In this document: piece by piece, positions 1-8,863 of the stretch | How the letters are laid out: each line of letters begins with the position of its first letter | Position numbering within the stretch: the first letter of the stretch is position 1 | DNA from: Marinobacterium lutimaris | GTDB lineage: Bacteria; Pseudomonadota; Gammaproteobacteria; Pseudomonadales; Balneatricaceae | Direction of reading: 5' to 3' | DNA: 64,000 nucleotides | NCBI RefSeq assembly: GCF_900108065.1 | Contig: NZ_FNVQ01000001.1 | Coordinates: 806,001-870,000 of the forward strand | The notes under the pieces: model-generated | The model's input: only the letters and a program-made list of their open reading frames with translations | Database searches by the model: none | Told to the model about the DNA's origin: nothing | Position numbers and translations under genes: made by a program

Positions 1-864
1 GAAATTGAGGGCGGGTGGAATCACGTTGGGCCACAGGCTGATACCAAGACCGATAAACCCAAGCATCACCACCACCAGCGTCATCAGGAAGGGCGTCGCT
101 TCGCCCTGTTTCACCGAGCACAGCAGCCACACGCAGGCGAGCAGCGTCACAATCGGCAGCGGCGCTAGCCAGTAGAGGTTGGGCAGACTAAACCAGCGCT
201 CGGCGATTGCCGGATGTCCCAGCGGCGTCCAGATCGACACCACCAGCATAAACACCAGCAACATGATGACCAGCGGGTAGGTCAGGCGACGCATCAGGCT
301 CTGCAACAGGCCGTCGGTTTTCATGATCAGCCAGGTACTGCCCAGCAGTGCATAGGTTGCCGATAGTGCGACACCGCAAAACAGCGAGAATGGGCTGATC
401 CAGTCCCAGGCGGTGCCGGCAAACTGCCCATCCACAACGCGGATACCGTTGAGGTAACTACCGAGGGTGACCCCCTGAGAAAAGCTCGCCAGCAGGGAGC
501 CGGCAAAAAACGCCTTGTTCCACAGATGGCGGCTGGCGTCGCTGGATTTAGCCCGCGCCTCAAACGCCACGCCGCGCAGTATCAGGCCGATCAACATAAA
601 CACAATGGGAAGATAGAGGGCGCTGAGCACCACCGCATAGGCCAGCGGGAACGCCGCCATCAATGCCGCGCCTCCCAGTACCAGCCAGGTTTCGTTGCCA
701 TCCCAGATGGGTGCCACGCTCGCCATCATGCGATCGCGATCTTTTTCGCCGTTAACAAAGGGGAAGAGTAGCCCCACGCCCAGGTCAAAGCCGTCGGCGA
801 TGACGTAGAGCATGACACCGACGAGGATGATGACGGCCCAGATAGCCGCAGTATCGATACCCAT
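1..864 (-). CDS. cydB: Cytochrome bd ubiquinol oxidase subunit II, partial
   Basis: Membrane subunit II of a cytochrome bd quinol oxidase, which reduces oxygen to water with quinol electrons at the inner membrane. The start ATG is at 864; the first residues read MGIDTAAIWAVIILVGVMLY and continue into a typical CydB first helix with ADGFDLGVG and a following WDGNETWLV segment. About 288 residues are present and the frame stays open to the window edge, so the C-terminus is missing. It begins 2 bp after the cydA stop, so the two subunits are cotranscribed. The match to the CydB family is clear; which quinol is used cannot be told. Confidence 0.95.
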   Translation of the reverse strand, partial: MGIDTAAIWAVIILVGVMLYVIADGFDLGVGLLFPFVNGEKDRDRMMASVAPIWDGNETWLVLGGAALMAAFPLAYAVVLSALYLPIVFMLIGLILRGVAFEARAKSSDASRHLWNKAFFAGSLLASFSQGVTLGSYLNGIRVVDGQFAGTAWDWISPFSLFCGVALSATYALLGSTWLIMKTDGLLQSLMRRLTYPLVIMLLVFMLVVSIWTPLGHPAIAERWFSLPNLYWLAPLPIVTLLACVWLLCSVKQGEATPFLMTLVVVMLGFIGLGISLWPNVIPPALNF

Positions 865-866
865 GG

Positions 867-2249
867 TTATTCTCCTTGCTCTGTGTTGGAAAGCGGCGCT
901 TGGCGTACAGTCGACAGGGTGGTCTCAATGTTGTGATCCGGCCCTTGAGCGATCAGGCGCAGCATGTAACGAATGCCGGTACCAAAAATCAGCCCATAGA
1001 CAATCACAAACAGCACCAGTGAGATTGTCAGCTCAAGCGCCTGATGGGGGCTTGCCGCATCCGCGGTTTTCAGCAGCCCATAAACCACCCAGGGTTGACG
1101 CCCCAGCTCCGTGGTAAACCAGCCGGCCAGCAGCGCAATCAGCCCCGTCGGCCCCATCAGCAGGGCAAAACGCAACAGTCTGCGGTTGCTAAACAGTGTC
1201 CGTCGCCACCAGGCCCAGACACCCCAAACACCCAGCAGCAGCATCAGCGTGCCAAGGCCCACCATGACGCGGAACGACCAGAACACAGCGGTAGCATTGG
1301 GGCGCTCGTCAGCGGGAAACTCCGATAACCCTTTGAAGGTTCCATCCCAGCTGTGGGTGAGGATCAAACTACCAAGATGCGGAATGCCGAAGGCAAAGTG
1401 AGTGGTTTCCGCCTCGTTATCCGGCCAGCCAAACAACAGTAGCGGTACCCCTTCGCCTGCGGACTCATTGCGCCAGTGCCCCTCCATGGCCGCCACCTTG
1501 GCGGGCTGGTGCTCCAGCGTATTGATACCGTGCGCATCGCCGGCGATGATCTGCAGTGGCGTAACAACCATCAGCATGCCGATCGCCATCATCAGCATGG
1601 TGCGAATCGCAGCGCTATCCCGTCCTTTCAACAGATGCCAGGCGGCACTCGCGCCCACCATCAAAGCGGTGCTAAGAAACGCCGCAAGGCCCATGTGCAC
1701 CAGGCGATAGGGGAAGGAGGGGTTGAAGATGATTGCCAACCAATCGGTGGGGATCACTTTGCCATCCACAATCTCGTAGCCGGCCGGTGTCTGCATCCAG
1801 GAGTTGGACGCGAGAATCCATGTTGCGGAGATCAGCGTGCCAATGGCGACCATAAGGGTGGCGAAAAAGTGCAGCTTTTCGCCCACTTTACTCCAGCCAA
1901 ACAGCATGACGCCGAGAAAGCCCGCTTCCAGAAAGAAAGCGGTGAGCACTTCATAGGTCAGCAATGGGCCGGTAATGCTACCGGCAAAGGCGGAGAATCC
2001 GCTCCAGTTAGTGCCAAACTCGTAGGCCATCACCAGGCCAGACACCACACCCATTCCGAAGTTAAGGGCAAAGATGCGACTCCAGAACTGGTACAGCTGC
2101 TTGAACACCGGATTACGGCTACGCAGCCAGCACCCCTCCAGCACCGCCAGATAACTGGCCAAGCCGATGGTGATCGCCGGGAAGATAATATGAAAGGACA
2201 CGGTGAACCCAAACTGGATCCGCGCCAATAATAAAGCGGTTTCTTGCAC
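867..2249 (-). CDS. cydA: Cytochrome bd ubiquinol oxidase subunit I (short Q-loop type)
   Basis: Heme-bearing subunit I of cytochrome bd oxidase. The open frame extends upstream into ccoG, but the GTG at 2249 is the likely start: it follows an AGGAG ribosome site by 6 bases, lies 17 bp after the ccoG stop, and gives the usual family N-terminus (VQETALLLARIQFGFTVSFH). The protein is then 460 residues. Visible family signatures are the heme-ligand region SFHIIFPA, a second ligand region RLVHMGLAAFLS and the conserved GRQPWVVYGLLKT motif. At 460 residues it is shorter than the E. coli long-Q-loop form and resembles the CioA/Bacillus short-Q-loop class. Cyanide resistance, known for some CioAB enzymes, is possible but only inferred. 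Confidence 0.95.
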   Translation of the reverse strand: MQETALLLARIQFGFTVSFHIIFPAITIGLASYLAVLEGCWLRSRNPVFKQLYQFWSRIFALNFGMGVVSGLVMAYEFGTNWSGFSAFAGSITGPLLTYEVLTAFFLEAGFLGVMLFGWSKVGEKLHFFATLMVAIGTLISATWILASNSWMQTPAGYEIVDGKVIPTDWLAIIFNPSFPYRLVHMGLAAFLSTALMVGASAAWHLLKGRDSAAIRTMLMMAIGMLMVVTPLQIIAGDAHGINTLEHQPAKVAAMEGHWRNESAGEGVPLLLFGWPDNEAETTHFAFGIPHLGSLILTHSWDGTFKGLSEFPADERPNATAVFWSFRVMVGLGTLMLLLGVWGVWAWWRRTLFSNRRLLRFALLMGPTGLIALLAGWFTTELGRQPWVVYGLLKTADAASPHQALELTISLVLFVIVYGLIFGTGIRYMLRLIAQGPDHNIETTLSTVRQAPLSNTEQGE

Positions 2250-2266
2250 GTGCGCTCCTAGGTCGA

Positions 2267-3625
2267 TTAGATCGACTGGGTCAGGAAGGTTGTCTCTTTG
2301 GTGGCGTGAACCTGACGCCCCTGAAAATGGAAGGTGAGTGGGGATCTCGCTGGCAGGCTCTGTTGGTTGCACACCCGGAAAGGTAACCAGGTGGCGTTGT
2401 TTTCAGCGAGGTTGATCGCCTCGGGGCCAAACAGCTCAAACTGCCCCTCTCCCTGCACGGAGACACGAATCAGCGATTCGCCTGGGGCAAAACTTTCAAC
2501 CTTGAGGCGGTAATGGTTGCAGACATGCTGCGCATCTAACTGGGTAAAGAGCGCGCCACGATCGCGGCGGATCTCCACCAGCAGATCGGTGGTACCGGTG
2601 AAACCGTAAACGACGGCGCTGCAGGCTGTGAGCATCACCGCAGCATATCCGGCCAGTCGCGGGCGCAGCAGCGGTGAGGGCTTCTGTTCAAGCTGGGCTT
2701 CGGAAGCAAAGCGGATCAGCCCGGTGGGGCGGTTCAGTTTGCTCATCACCGTATCGCAGGCGTCGATGCAGGCAGCGCAGTCGATGCAGGCCGCCTGCAG
2801 CCCGTCACGAATATCGATACCGGTGGGGCAGACCTGCACGCAAAGGCCGCAATCGATGCAGTCGCCACTGTTGGCATCGGCGTTGCGCCGGTTGGCGCGG
2901 GGCTCGCCGCGGACGGCATCGTAGCTGACCGTGCGGGTATCGCGGTCGAACATCACCCCCTGAAAACGGGAATAGGGGCAGGCGTGCAGGCAGATCTTCT
3001 CACGCACCAAGCCGGCATTGGCGTAGGTCAGCCCGGCCATGATCACCAGCCAGCCGGCAACGCCTGCGCCCATCTCAAGCTGCAAGACGCTCGCGACCAG
3101 TTCACGCATAGGTATGAAATAGCCGGTAAAGGTGAGCGCGGTTAAGGTGGCGAGAACTATCCAGAGCAGGTGCTTGGCGCTGCGGCGTAGCAATCGCTCT
3201 GCGTTCATTGCTTTGTTTTCGGCGCGAGCCCTGACGCTGGCGCGCCCCTCGGTCAGATCCTCGATACGGATAAACAGCCAGGTCCAGATACTCTGCGGAC
3301 AGGCAAAGCCACACCAGACACGCCCCCAGGCGACGGCGAGAAAAAACAGCAGGCAGGCGCCGGCGATCATCAACCCGGCCAGCAATGGCAGGTCATGCCA
3401 GGAGAGCGCATTACCGAACAGGATCAGCTTGCGCTGCGCGAACGAGAACATCAGCCAGGGTTGCCCATCCACCTGTACCCATACCAGGCCAAAGAACAGA
3501 GCGAGCATCGGCCAGCTGCTGAGTCGGCGCAGATTCTGAAAGCGGCCTTTGGTAAGGCGGACGTGAAACTTGCCATCTCGGGCAAAGGGCGGCGTGTAAT
3601 CTTGAACGACGGGTATCTTTTCCAT
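2267..3625 (-). CDS. ccoG: Cytochrome c oxidase accessory protein CcoG (FixG/RdxA)
   Basis: Membrane-bound ferredoxin-like protein of 452 residues. Several hydrophobic segments lie in the first 220 residues, including AWGRVWCGFACPQ. Two ferredoxin-type cysteine clusters follow (CIDCGLCVQVCPTG and CIDCAACIDACD) and the C-terminal third is an immunoglobulin-like FixG_C domain. In other bacteria CcoG reduces copper for assembly of cbb3-type cytochrome c oxidase. Here it is the first gene of a run with cydAB rather than beside ccoNOQP, 17 bp upstream of cydA. No Anr/Fnr-type box was seen in the 130-bp divergent region shared with the MocR regulator. Confidence 0.93.
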   Translation of the reverse strand: MEKIPVVQDYTPPFARDGKFHVRLTKGRFQNLRRLSSWPMLALFFGLVWVQVDGQPWLMFSFAQRKLILFGNALSWHDLPLLAGLMIAGACLLFFLAVAWGRVWCGFACPQSIWTWLFIRIEDLTEGRASVRARAENKAMNAERLLRRSAKHLLWIVLATLTALTFTGYFIPMRELVASVLQLEMGAGVAGWLVIMAGLTYANAGLVREKICLHACPYSRFQGVMFDRDTRTVSYDAVRGEPRANRRNADANSGDCIDCGLCVQVCPTGIDIRDGLQAACIDCAACIDACDTVMSKLNRPTGLIRFASEAQLEQKPSPLLRPRLAGYAAVMLTACSAVVYGFTGTTDLLVEIRRDRGALFTQLDAQHVCNHYRLKVESFAPGESLIRVSVQGEGQFELFGPEAINLAENNATWLPFRVCNQQSLPARSPLTFHFQGRQVHATKETTFLTQSI

Positions 3626-3681
3626 TGCGGTTCATCCCCAGCTTTTTTAACTGGGCCCAGATTACGCTTGTGGGTTTAATA

Positions 3682-3718
3682 GGTTCAGGTATAAATAAAT
3701 TAAACTTAATCGGTACAG
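3682..3718 (-). promoter_or_regulatory. Candidate MocR half-sites between ccoG and the regulator gene
   Basis: On the minus strand a perfect CTGTACC occurs at 3712-3718 and a near copy, CTGAACCTATTAAAC, starts at 3688. Both resemble the 16-bp unit repeated three times after the regulator gene (5168-5215). The two copies are 30 bases apart, not an exact multiple of 16. This suggests autoregulation or divergent control of ccoG, but the match is partial. Confidence 0.35.
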
Positions 3719-3755
3719 ATTAAGAGAAGCCACAAACTGGAAAGTAGAGAGCGAA

Positions 3756-5159
3756 ATGGAATCTGAGTATCGCTACCAGCAACTGGAGAACTGGCTGCTG
3801 CAGGGGATTTTGGAGCAGCGCTGGCGCCTGGGAGAACGTCTGCCTTCGATTCGTACCCTGTGTCAGGAGCAGGGGCTGTCCAAGGCTACGGTGCAGCATG
3901 CGCTGCAACGGCTGGAGGCTCAGGGGCTGCTGGAGGCGCGTCCCAAGGCGGGCTATTTTGTCGCGCTCCAGCCTGACGGTGTAAAAAAGCCGCTAAGCCG
4001 CGCCCGTATCGAAGCGCCGCGCCCGGTCAGTGTCAGTGATCTACTGCTCGATATCATGCGGCGCAGTGCCGCGTTTGATCTGCTGCCGGATCTGCACAGT
4101 GGCGATCTGCCGCCCGGCATCGTGGCGCTGAACCGCTCCATCGGCCGTTCGCTGCGGCGTCAGAAGGGTGAAGACTATCAGTATTACGATGAACCGGCCG
4201 GGGATCGGCAGCTGCGCGAGCAGCTTGCGCTGCATGCCGCACGGCGCGGTTGGAGTGTTTCACCGGAGCAGCTCTGTATTACCTCAGGCTGCCAGCATGC
4301 GCTGTTTCTGGCGCTGATGGCATGCTGCGAGCGCGGTGATGTGGTTGCTGTCGAGTCTCCCGGCTTTTATGGCGTGCTGCAACTGCTGGAGCAACTGGAA
4401 CTGCGTGTTGTCGAGGTGCCCACCTCGGCGGAAAGCGGCATGGATATCGATGCCCTGGAAGAGGTGCTGGAGCGCTGGAAGGTCAGGGCCTGCATCGTCT
4501 CTCCGGCGTTCGGCACCCCCGGCGGGGCGTTGATGCCGCTGGCGTCGAAGCAGCGGCTGCTGGCACTGGCGGAGCGCCATAATCTTGCCGTGATCGAGGA
4601 TGATATCTACGCCGATACCGCCCAGGGTTCGGCGCCTGATCCACTCAAAGCACTGGATAGCGATAACCGCGTCATTCTGTGCAGTTCCTTCTCCAAGTGT
4701 CTGTCGCGAGATCTGCGCCTGGGATGGGTGTCCGGGGCACGCTGGCATGATCGCATTCAGCACCTGAAACTGGTGACCCAGCTGGCCAGCAGCCGTTATC
4801 TTCAACAGGGCGTTGCCGAGTTCATGGCCGATGGCGGTTTCAGTGCCCATCTGCGCCGGCAGCGCAATGAACTGCGTGTTAATCGCGACCAGCTGATCGC
4901 AGAGCTCCATGCCTGGCCGGGCGAGGTGCGCGTAACCGCGCCTCAGGGTGGGTTGGCCGTATGGGTGGAGCTACCCGAGCATGTGGATACGCTGTCCGCC
5001 TATGGCGAGGGACTTGAACAGGGCGTGGTGATTACACCGGGTCCGCTGTTCTCGGTGTCTGGGCAGTTCGCCAACTGTCTGCGCATCAGTTTTGCTCATC
5101 CGTGGAACGCCTCCCGAACCCGGGCGCTGAGACGCTTGCCAGAACTGCTGCGGGTCTGA
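3756..5159 (+). CDS. MocR-family transcriptional regulator (GntR HTH + aminotransferase-like domain)
   Basis: A 467-residue protein with an N-terminal winged-helix GntR DNA-binding domain (about residues 5-70; LPSIRTLCQEQGLSKATVQH) fused to a fold-type I aminotransferase-like domain. The PLP lysine is probably K314 in SSFSKCLSRD. MocR proteins use PLP and a small-molecule amine to control neighbouring genes and usually bind tandem direct repeats. It is divergent from ccoG and sits 137 bp upstream of the sulfite/nitrite reductase gene, with three 16-bp direct repeats in that gap. A role in regulating the reductase pair is inferred from position; the effector is unknown. Confidence 0.92.
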   Translation: MESEYRYQQLENWLLQGILEQRWRLGERLPSIRTLCQEQGLSKATVQHALQRLEAQGLLEARPKAGYFVALQPDGVKKPLSRARIEAPRPVSVSDLLLDIMRRSAAFDLLPDLHSGDLPPGIVALNRSIGRSLRRQKGEDYQYYDEPAGDRQLREQLALHAARRGWSVSPEQLCITSGCQHALFLALMACCERGDVVAVESPGFYGVLQLLEQLELRVVEVPTSAESGMDIDALEEVLERWKVRACIVSPAFGTPGGALMPLASKQRLLALAERHNLAVIEDDIYADTAQGSAPDPLKALDSDNRVILCSSFSKCLSRDLRLGWVSGARWHDRIQHLKLVTQLASSRYLQQGVAEFMADGGFSAHLRRQRNELRVNRDQLIAELHAWPGEVRVTAPQGGLAVWVELPEHVDTLSAYGEGLEQGVVITPGPLFSVSGQFANCLRISFAHPWNASRTRALRRLPELLRV

Positions 5160-5167
5160 GACTCATC

Positions 5168-5215
5168 ACTGTACCTGTTTATAACTGTACCTATTTATAA
5201 CTGTACCTATTCATA
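5168..5215 (+). promoter_or_regulatory. Three perfect head-to-tail 16-bp repeats, probable MocR operator
   Basis: Units ACTGTACCTGTTTATA (5168-5183), ACTGTACCTATTTATA (5184-5199) and ACTGTACCTATTCATA (5200-5215) abut with no spacer and differ at only one base each from the middle copy. They lie 82 bp upstream of the reductase start. Head-to-tail repeats are the known operator style of MocR regulators, and the regulator gene ends 8 bp before the first unit. Confidence 0.7.
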
Positions 5216-5296
5216 TTAAATATTTTGAGCCTGATCCTTATCTGTTCCCGCCGTTAGTCTGCGAGCCTGACCACCAACTTTCAGGGGGAAGATCAG

Positions 5297-7015
5297 GTGT
5301 ACCACTACGATTCCTACGACCGCGCCCTGGTTCAGGCGCGGGTCGAACAGTTCCGCGATCAGGTTTCACGCCGACTCAGTGGCGAGTTGAGCGAGGAGGA
5401 GTTCCTGCCGCTGCGCTTGCAGAACGGCGTCTACCTGCAGCGTCATGCCTATATGCTCAGGGTCGCCATTCCATACGGCACCCTGGCGTCCAATCAGTTG
5501 CGCACGCTGGCCAGGATTGCCGACGAGTACGACCGCGGCTATGGCCATTTCACCACGCGGCAGAATATTCAGTTCAACTGGGTTGAGCTGGAGCAGGTGC
5601 CCTATATCCTGCAGGTGCTCGCCAATAGCGATATGCACGCGATCCAGACCTCTGGTAACTGTGTGCGCAATATCACCACCGAAGCCTTTGCCGGTGTCGC
5701 CGGGGACGAGCTGATCGACCCGCGTCCGCTGGCCGAGATCATGCGCCAGTGGTCCACGGTAAACCCGGAGTTTCTGTTCCTGCCGCGTAAGTTCAAGGTC
5801 GCGATCTCCTCGTCCGATTCCGACCGGGCGGCAGTGCGTTCGCACGATATCGGCCTCTATCTATACCCAGGCGAAAGCGGTGAAATGCTGCTGAAGGTGA
5901 TGGTGGGTGGCGGTTTGGGTCGCACGCCGATACTGAATGAAACCGTGCGTGAAGGTCTGTCCTGGCAGCACCTGCTGACCTATGTCGAGGCGGTTCTTCG
6001 CGTCTACAACCGCTACGGTCGCCGCGATAACAAGTACAAGGCGCGTATCAAAATTCTGGTAAAAGCACTCGGGGTCGATGCCTTTGCCCAAGAGGTAGAA
6101 CGGGAATGGGAGCAGATTCGCGATGGCGTCGCGGAGCTGACCAACGAGGAATATGACCGCGTGGCGAGGGGCTTTGCGCCGCCAGCGTATGAACGCATCG
6201 ATGCGCTGGATCCGGAATATGGCGCCTGGCTGGCACGTGATGCCGCCTTTGCCGTATGGGCGCAGAACAACACCCAGGCGCATAAGGTGCCGGGCTACGC
6301 TTCGGTGGTGCTATCAACCAAACCGGGCGCGGCGGCCCCGCCGGGAGATGTCACCGGTGAGCAGATGCGCACAGTGGCGGATCTTGCCGACAAGTATGGC
6401 TTCGGCGAGGTCCGTGTGGCCCATGAGCAGAACCTGGTGCTGCCTGATATCCGAAAACGCGACCTCTACCTGCTCTGGAAAGCCCTGCAGGCAAGTAACC
6501 TGGCGACGCCTAACGTGGGGTTGTTGAGCGATGTGATCTCCTGTCCGGGTGGCGATTACTGCTCGTTGGCCAGCACCCGGTCACTGCCCGTGGCGCGCGC
6601 CATCCAGCAGCGTTTCGATGATCTCGATTTCCTGCATGATCTGGGTGGGCTGAGTCTGAACATCTCCGGCTGCGTGAACGCCTGTGGCCATCACCATATC
6701 GGCAATATCGGTATCCTCGGCGTCGACAAAAAGGGGGAGGAGTTCTTCCAGATCACCATCGGTGGCTCCCAGGGCAAGGAGAGCGCCATCGGCAAAGTGC
6801 TGGGCCGGGCATTCCGCGCAGAGGAGGTGCCGGAGGCGATCGATCGCCTGCTGTCCGTGTACCTTGATTACCGCGAACTGGAGGAGCGGTTCGTGGACAC
6901 GGTACGGCGCATAGGGCTCGAACCGTTCAAGGAGGGCGTTTATCGCCAGCACGATAACCAGAAGGACGGCCAGCAATCCCTGCACAAGCCGGTAAAGAAG
7001 GAGGTCAGCGCATGA
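5297..7015 (+). CDS. Siroheme [4Fe-4S] nitrite/sulfite reductase
   Basis: A 572-residue hemoprotein of the sulfite/nitrite reductase family (CysI/NirA type) that performs a six-electron reduction of sulfite to sulfide or nitrite to ammonia in the cytoplasm. The siroheme-Fe4S4 cysteines are visible as C-x5-C (CPGGDYC, residues 416 and 422) and C-x3-C (CVNAC, residues 459 and 463). The start is GTG at 5297, preceded by an AGGGGGA ribosome site. The four-base overlap with a DUF934 gene is the arrangement commonly found with assimilatory sulfite reductases in pseudomonads and relatives, so sulfite is the more likely substrate. The MocR repeats upstream suggest regulated expression. Confidence 0.92.
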   Translation: MYHYDSYDRALVQARVEQFRDQVSRRLSGELSEEEFLPLRLQNGVYLQRHAYMLRVAIPYGTLASNQLRTLARIADEYDRGYGHFTTRQNIQFNWVELEQVPYILQVLANSDMHAIQTSGNCVRNITTEAFAGVAGDELIDPRPLAEIMRQWSTVNPEFLFLPRKFKVAISSSDSDRAAVRSHDIGLYLYPGESGEMLLKVMVGGGLGRTPILNETVREGLSWQHLLTYVEAVLRVYNRYGRRDNKYKARIKILVKALGVDAFAQEVEREWEQIRDGVAELTNEEYDRVARGFAPPAYERIDALDPEYGAWLARDAAFAVWAQNNTQAHKVPGYASVVLSTKPGAAAPPGDVTGEQMRTVADLADKYGFGEVRVAHEQNLVLPDIRKRDLYLLWKALQASNLATPNVGLLSDVISCPGGDYCSLASTRSLPVARAIQQRFDDLDFLHDLGGLSLNISGCVNACGHHHIGNIGILGVDKKGEEFFQITIGGSQGKESAIGKVLGRAFRAEEVPEAIDRLLSVYLDYRELEERFVDTVRRIGLEPFKEGVYRQHDNQKDGQQSLHKPVKKEVSA

Positions 7016-7536
7016 ATAACACGCTGGGTATGATCGACGGAGTTGCCAACCACCTGGTCGATGACGACTGGGTGCTGGTTAACGATGAGCAGGAGCTGCC
7101 AACGGGTGGCAAAGCGATTTTGTCGCTGGAGCGCTGGAAAAAGCGGGTGCTGGTCGAAGGGGAGGAAGCGCATAGCTGCGGCGTGCTGTTGGGACCGGAC
7201 GACGAGCCGGAAGAGATGTTCCCCTGGATCGACAGGGTTCCTCTGATCGCGCTGCAGTTCCCCAGCTTTCGTGATGGTCGCGCTTACAGCCAGGCCAACC
7301 TGCTGAGAACCCGTTACCGGTTCCAAGGGGACCTGAGAGCGGTTGGCGATGTGTTGCGTGACCAGCTGGCGCTGATGCGCCACTGTGGCTTTACCTCCTT
7401 TGCGGTGCGTGAAGACAAATCGGTTGCCGATGCGCTCAAGGGGCTGGAAGGCTTCGATCTTATCTACGCCGGATCGGCGGCTAATCCCGAGCCTTTGTTC
7501 AGGAGGCGGGGCCGAGTTCGTAATATGCGTTCTTAA
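7012..7536 (+). CDS. DUF934 protein, sulfite reductase partner
   Basis: A 174-residue soluble protein of the DUF934 family. Its start overlaps the reductase stop by four bases (ATGA), so the two are translationally coupled. Family features seen here are a central LIALQFPSFRDGRAYSQANL block and a C-terminal DQLALMRHCGFTSFAVR block. DUF934 proteins are almost always next to CysI-type reductases and are thought to assist sulfite reduction, but no biochemical role can be read from the sequence. Confidence 0.9.
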   Translation: MNNTLGMIDGVANHLVDDDWVLVNDEQELPTGGKAILSLERWKKRVLVEGEEAHSCGVLLGPDDEPEEMFPWIDRVPLIALQFPSFRDGRAYSQANLLRTRYRFQGDLRAVGDVLRDQLALMRHCGFTSFAVREDKSVADALKGLEGFDLIYAGSAANPEPLFRRRGRVRNMRS

Positions 7537-7694
7537 CATGAGTGCGTGACATGAGCTGGTAATCAGAAGATGAGCTTTCAAGAGCGGCGTCTCTTTGAAT
7601 TAACCGACTGATGCGCCGGCTCCTGCTAAGATGGCGTCGCGCATCTGCTATCTCAGATCACTCGTTGTGCTCGTCCCTATTGAAGGAACATGTT

Positions 7695-8615
7695 GTGACC
7701 AATTTCTCAGAGACCCAAACCCATGGCCGAGCCAACCTGATCGGCATTCTCTGGATGACGCTGGCCATGGCTTTTTTTGCGCTCGAAGACGCCCTGTTCA
7801 AGCATGTCGCTCAATCCATGGGGAGCGGGCAGGTGATGTTGTTGTCTGGCGTGGGCGGCGCGGTCATTTTCTGGCTGGGGTTGCGCTGGCGCAAAGAGCC
7901 TGTCTTGGCTGCGGTAAAATCACCGGTGATGCGCGTAAGAATGGTATTCGAAGTGACTGGTCGGATGTTCTATTTTCTCGCCCTGGCGTTAACACCCCTG
8001 TCGGCTACCACCGCGATCCTGCAGGCGACGCCGGTGGTTGTGGTGATGGGGGCGGCGCTTTTTTTTGGCGAGCGGGTCAGCCTGCTTAAGTGGCTGGCGA
8101 TCGCCATCGGCCTGATCGGTGTGCTGATTATTTTGCGCCCCAGTGGCGATGACTTTTCTTTGCTCTCGCTGCTTGCGGTGATCGGACTGATCGGCTTTGC
8201 CGGGCGTGACCTGGCAAGCAGAGCGGCGCCGGTATCCTTCAGCACCTTTGCACTGGGGTTTTACGGATTTATCGCGATCATCATCGCCGGCGGGATCGTC
8301 GCGCTATGGAGCGGCACTCCATTTGTCTGGCCCGATGGCGACACTGGACTGGCGCTGGTGGGCACGATCTTCTTTGGCGTTATCGCCTATATGGCACTGA
8401 TGAAGGCGATGCGTACGGGCGAAGTCTCAACGGTCACGCCCTTCAGATATTCAAGGCTTCTATTTGGTGTGGCGCTCGGTTTCTTCGTCTTTGAAGAGCC
8501 GCTGAGCCCGTCATTCTGGCTCGGCAGCGCGGTGATCGTCAGCTCGGGGCTTTTCCTGATGTGGCGCAAAAAGCCGGCTCCGGTTGTCACTCCAAAGCCG
8601 GAGGATGCTGTTTAA
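7695..8615 (+). CDS. EamA/DMT-family inner-membrane transporter
   Basis: A predicted ten-helix drug/metabolite transporter with two EamA repeats. The open frame begins at 7611, but GTG at 7695 is preferred: it follows AAGGAA (7683-7688) by 6 bases and gives VTNFSETQTHGRANLIGILW, so the protein has 306 residues. The first repeat contains LALTPLSATTAILQATPVVV, typical of the family. Substrate is unknown. A decayed copy of this gene's extreme 3' end lies at 21918-21974 beside hipA, so the genome once held a paralogue. No obvious operon partner; the next gene starts 248 bp downstream. Confidence 0.88.
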   Translation: MTNFSETQTHGRANLIGILWMTLAMAFFALEDALFKHVAQSMGSGQVMLLSGVGGAVIFWLGLRWRKEPVLAAVKSPVMRVRMVFEVTGRMFYFLALALTPLSATTAILQATPVVVVMGAALFFGERVSLLKWLAIAIGLIGVLIILRPSGDDFSLLSLLAVIGLIGFAGRDLASRAAPVSFSTFALGFYGFIAIIIAGGIVALWSGTPFVWPDGDTGLALVGTIFFGVIAYMALMKAMRTGEVSTVTPFRYSRLLFGVALGFFVFEEPLSPSFWLGSAVIVSSGLFLMWRKKPAPVVTPKPEDAV

Positions 8616-8736
8616 CACCCCGCTAACATCTATCTGGCCGCTTTCTATCTGGCGCCTGTCCATTCCAGGAAGCCCGATTTCCTCCGCGTAAGGTTAATAA
8701 GGCCAGCTTTAGCTGCAATCCGGTTAAGTTTGGACG

Positions 8737-8770
8737 ATAGGGTTCAAACTGCGGATTATCTGAACCCTAT
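8737..8770. promoter_or_regulatory. Perfect 10-bp inverted repeat upstream of the YHS-Trx-BufA genes
   Basis: Arms ATAGGGTTCA (8737-8746) and TGAACCCTAT (8761-8770) are perfect complements separated by 14 bp, with arm centres 24 bp apart (about two helical turns on one DNA face). The repeat lies 94 bp before the YHS start codon. It fits a dimeric-regulator operator better than a terminator because no T-tract follows. Confidence 0.45.
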
Positions 8771-8863
8771 GGTCCCGGTTATCTCCTTAATATTCGTTTC
8801 AAGGCAGCACGAACTCGTCGTTGTTAGCCCCAAACACTATCAATGAGATCTGGAGACTTAACC

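Noticed and set aside
1476-2231. A 251-codon open frame on the plus strand across cydA
   Set aside because: It lies opposite well-conserved CydA codons, has no family resemblance and a His/Gly/Gln-rich composition typical of antisense shadows.
4284-4910. A 208-codon minus-strand frame across the MocR gene
   Set aside because: Antisense to the conserved aminotransferase-like domain; no family resemblance.
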